NCBI GenBank assembly: GCA_949840855.1
Contig: CATKYP010000044.1
Span: forward strand, 1 to 6,843
Length of the DNA: 6,843 bases
From: an uncultured Bacilli bacterium
GTDB lineage: Bacteria > Bacillota_I > Bacilli_A > RF39 > UBA660
Reading direction: 5' to 3'
Below, one piece after another: positions 5,749 through 6,843 of the stretch. Positions within the stretch are counted from its first letter, which is position 1, and each line of letters opens with the position of its first letter. Position numbers and translations under genes: made by a program. Under the pieces are notes generated by a model that saw only the letters and a program-made list of their open reading frames with translations, was not told the DNA's origin and searched no databases.

Positions 5749-6249
5749 ATGAGCAGTTTAAAAGATTTTAACATAATTAATCCATATAAGGAAAAAGATA
5801 TAAAATACTTAAAGGATTACTGCTATAAATATAACCAACAAGAATTGTATAGAGAAATATCAAGCATAAAATATAAGATATCAGAAGAAGACTATAATGC
5901 TATAAAAGAAATAAGACCAGTGATAGAAGAATTATATTATCAGAAAAATGAAATACAAATTACTTCTTTAACTAAAGTAACTATTGCAAAGGATATAAAA
6001 AGTGCTCAAATAGAACTTTTTGCAACAGATTATAATATAAAAAATACAATAATAAATCTCTCACAATTAATATTGCAAAATAATAATATAGAAAATGTAT
6101 ATATATTTATAAATAGACAAGATAAAAGATTAATGCATAATCTAATAGAAAATGGATTTATAGCACTTATTTCAGAAGGAGAAAGCGAAGAATACATACC
6201 GTTTATGTTAGAAAAAGATTTGGAAAAGGAAAGCAGGATACATATCTAA
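5749..6249 (+). CDS. Hypothetical protein with a GNAT-like C-terminal half
   Basis: A 166-residue protein with no firm family assignment. The second half has the strand-helix-strand-helix-strand rhythm of GNAT acyltransferases: KSAQIELFATDY (84-95) as the core strand, a helix at about 98-111, VYIFINRQDKRLMHNLIENGF (117-137) matching the late 'strand, N-x-x-a, helix, lek-GF' element, and EEYIPFMLEKDL (147-158) resembling the final 'Y..M.K' strand. However, the acetyl-CoA pyrophosphate loop (R/Q-x-x-G-x-G/A), expected after the core strand, is absent: residues 93-103 contain no glycine. It may therefore be a non-catalytic or highly diverged relative. The first 60 residues are charged and helical. 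AGGGGG (5737-5742), overlapping the pgk stop, is the ribosome site. The downstream membrane-protein gene starts on its last base. The gene is near certain; the GNAT reading is tentative. Confidence 0.85.
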   Translation: MSSLKDFNIINPYKEKDIKYLKDYCYKYNQQELYREISSIKYKISEEDYNAIKEIRPVIEELYYQKNEIQITSLTKVTIAKDIKSAQIELFATDYNIKNTIINLSQLILQNNNIENVYIFINRQDKRLMHNLIENGFIALISEGESEEYIPFMLEKDLEKESRIHI

Positions 6250-6843
6250 TGAGTATTTTAAAGAATATCAGAAAAAATGCATTTATTATTTTATTGATAA
6301 CATTAATGGTAATGTATTTTGTATTAAAAAAAGATTTTAGTACAATAATAATGCATTTAAAAAGTATAGATCTAAAATATATTTTATTAGCCTTTATTTT
6401 ATTTCTTATATATATAATAACTGGTAGCTATGCAATATATAAAACCGTAAATCAAAAGAACGATTTTACTTTAAAAGAATCAATCAAACACAAATTAATA
6501 GTACAATTCTTCAATGGAATAACTCCTTTTTCAACTGGTGGTCAACCAATGGAAATATATATGTTATCAAAGCATAATATAAGTATATCTAAAGCAACAA
6601 ATTATATCCTTCAAAACTTTATATTTTATCAGATAGCACTAGTAATATTTGGACTTTTCGCGGTAATAATAAATAACTCATTTCAACTGTTTGAAAAATC
6701 TAAAATACTAGGAAATATAGTCTTAATAGGATTTATAATAAATACTATAGTAGCAATAGTTCTATTGTTTATAAGTTTTTCTAAAAAGGCAACTATAAAT
6801 ATAGTTAATATATTTATACAAATATTATCCAAAATTAACATAA
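6249..6843 (+). CDS. Lysylphosphatidylglycerol synthase/flippase-type membrane protein, N-terminal part (cut by right edge)
   Basis: The frame is open from ATG 6249 to the window end (198 codons). It reads as a polytopic membrane protein of the LPG-synthase transmembrane/UPF0104 family (Pfam PF03706), whose best-known members flip aminoacylated or glycosylated lipids. Hydrophobic segments lie at about residues 11-26, 44-63, 122-142 and 154-177. The diagnostic element GITPFSTGGQPMEIYMLSK (90-108) fits this family's conserved TPFxxGGxP motif. The start codon overlaps the previous stop (TAATG at 6247-6251), with AGGA at 6235-6238 as ribosome site, so translation is probably coupled to the GNAT-like gene. 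The catalytic aminoacyl-transferase domain of MprF-type proteins would lie further C-terminal and cannot be assessed. A stand-alone flippase-like protein of about 330 residues is equally possible. It likely acts in the cytoplasmic membrane on envelope lipids; the exact substrate is unknown. Confidence 0.88.
   Translation, partial: MSILKNIRKNAFIILLITLMVMYFVLKKDFSTIIMHLKSIDLKYILLAFILFLIYIITGSYAIYKTVNQKNDFTLKESIKHKLIVQFFNGITPFSTGGQPMEIYMLSKHNISISKATNYILQNFIFYQIALVIFGLFAVIINNSFQLFEKSKILGNIVLIGFIINTIVAIVLLFISFSKKATINIVNIFIQILSKINI

Noticed and set aside
1..6843. CRISPR array, tRNA/rRNA genes, insertion sequence ends or riboswitch
   Set aside because: I saw no regularly spaced repeats, no tRNA-like cloverleaf, no transposase or paired terminal repeats, and no leader long enough for a known riboswitch; the candidate leaders are about 18-40 bases.

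Overview
The window comes from a very AT-rich genome (GC roughly a quarter by eye) with standard Shine-Dalgarno sites (AAGGAG and variants) upstream of every intact gene. All six complete genes stop at TAA or TAG. TGG is used for tryptophan in the enzymes, so there is no sign that UGA encodes Trp. Together with NAD-type GAPDH, bacterial PGK and a TGS/ThrRS-like nucleoside kinase, this suggests a low-GC Firmicutes lineage (Clostridia, Bacilli or a mollicute-like gut bacterium). The species cannot be named from the sequence.

All genes lie on the + strand. Positions 1-162 are the tail of a sugar-polymer or envelope locus: a possible C-terminal fragment of an unknown gene overlaps, by ATGA, a family 2 glycosyltransferase start that breaks off after 35 codons. 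The first ~60 bases are clearly more G-rich than the rest. Next come a 166-residue helical orphan (178-678), a uridine-kinase-type nucleoside kinase (789-2441) and GAPDH (2490-3509).

A short terminator overlaps the GAPDH stop codon. A separate gene with its own near-consensus promoter follows (3594-4358); I read it as a divergent ADP-ribosyltransferase-like protein. After a 210-base gap with a strong terminator comes phosphoglycerate kinase (4569-5738), tightly followed by a degenerate GNAT-like protein (5749-6249) and the start of a flippase-like membrane protein (6249 to the right edge) that overlaps it by one base.

The metabolic core is GAPDH plus PGK, consecutive steps of lower glycolysis. 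The usual gap-pgk adjacency is interrupted here by an independently transcribed, non-glycolytic gene. The nucleoside kinase, gap and pgk each have an extended -10 promoter candidate (TGC-TATAAT, TGC-TAAAAT, TGT-TATACT). The most interesting items are the candidate ART-fold gene between gap and pgk, the truncated glycosyltransferase at a composition boundary, and the GNAT-like protein without an acetyl-CoA motif coupled to pgk.
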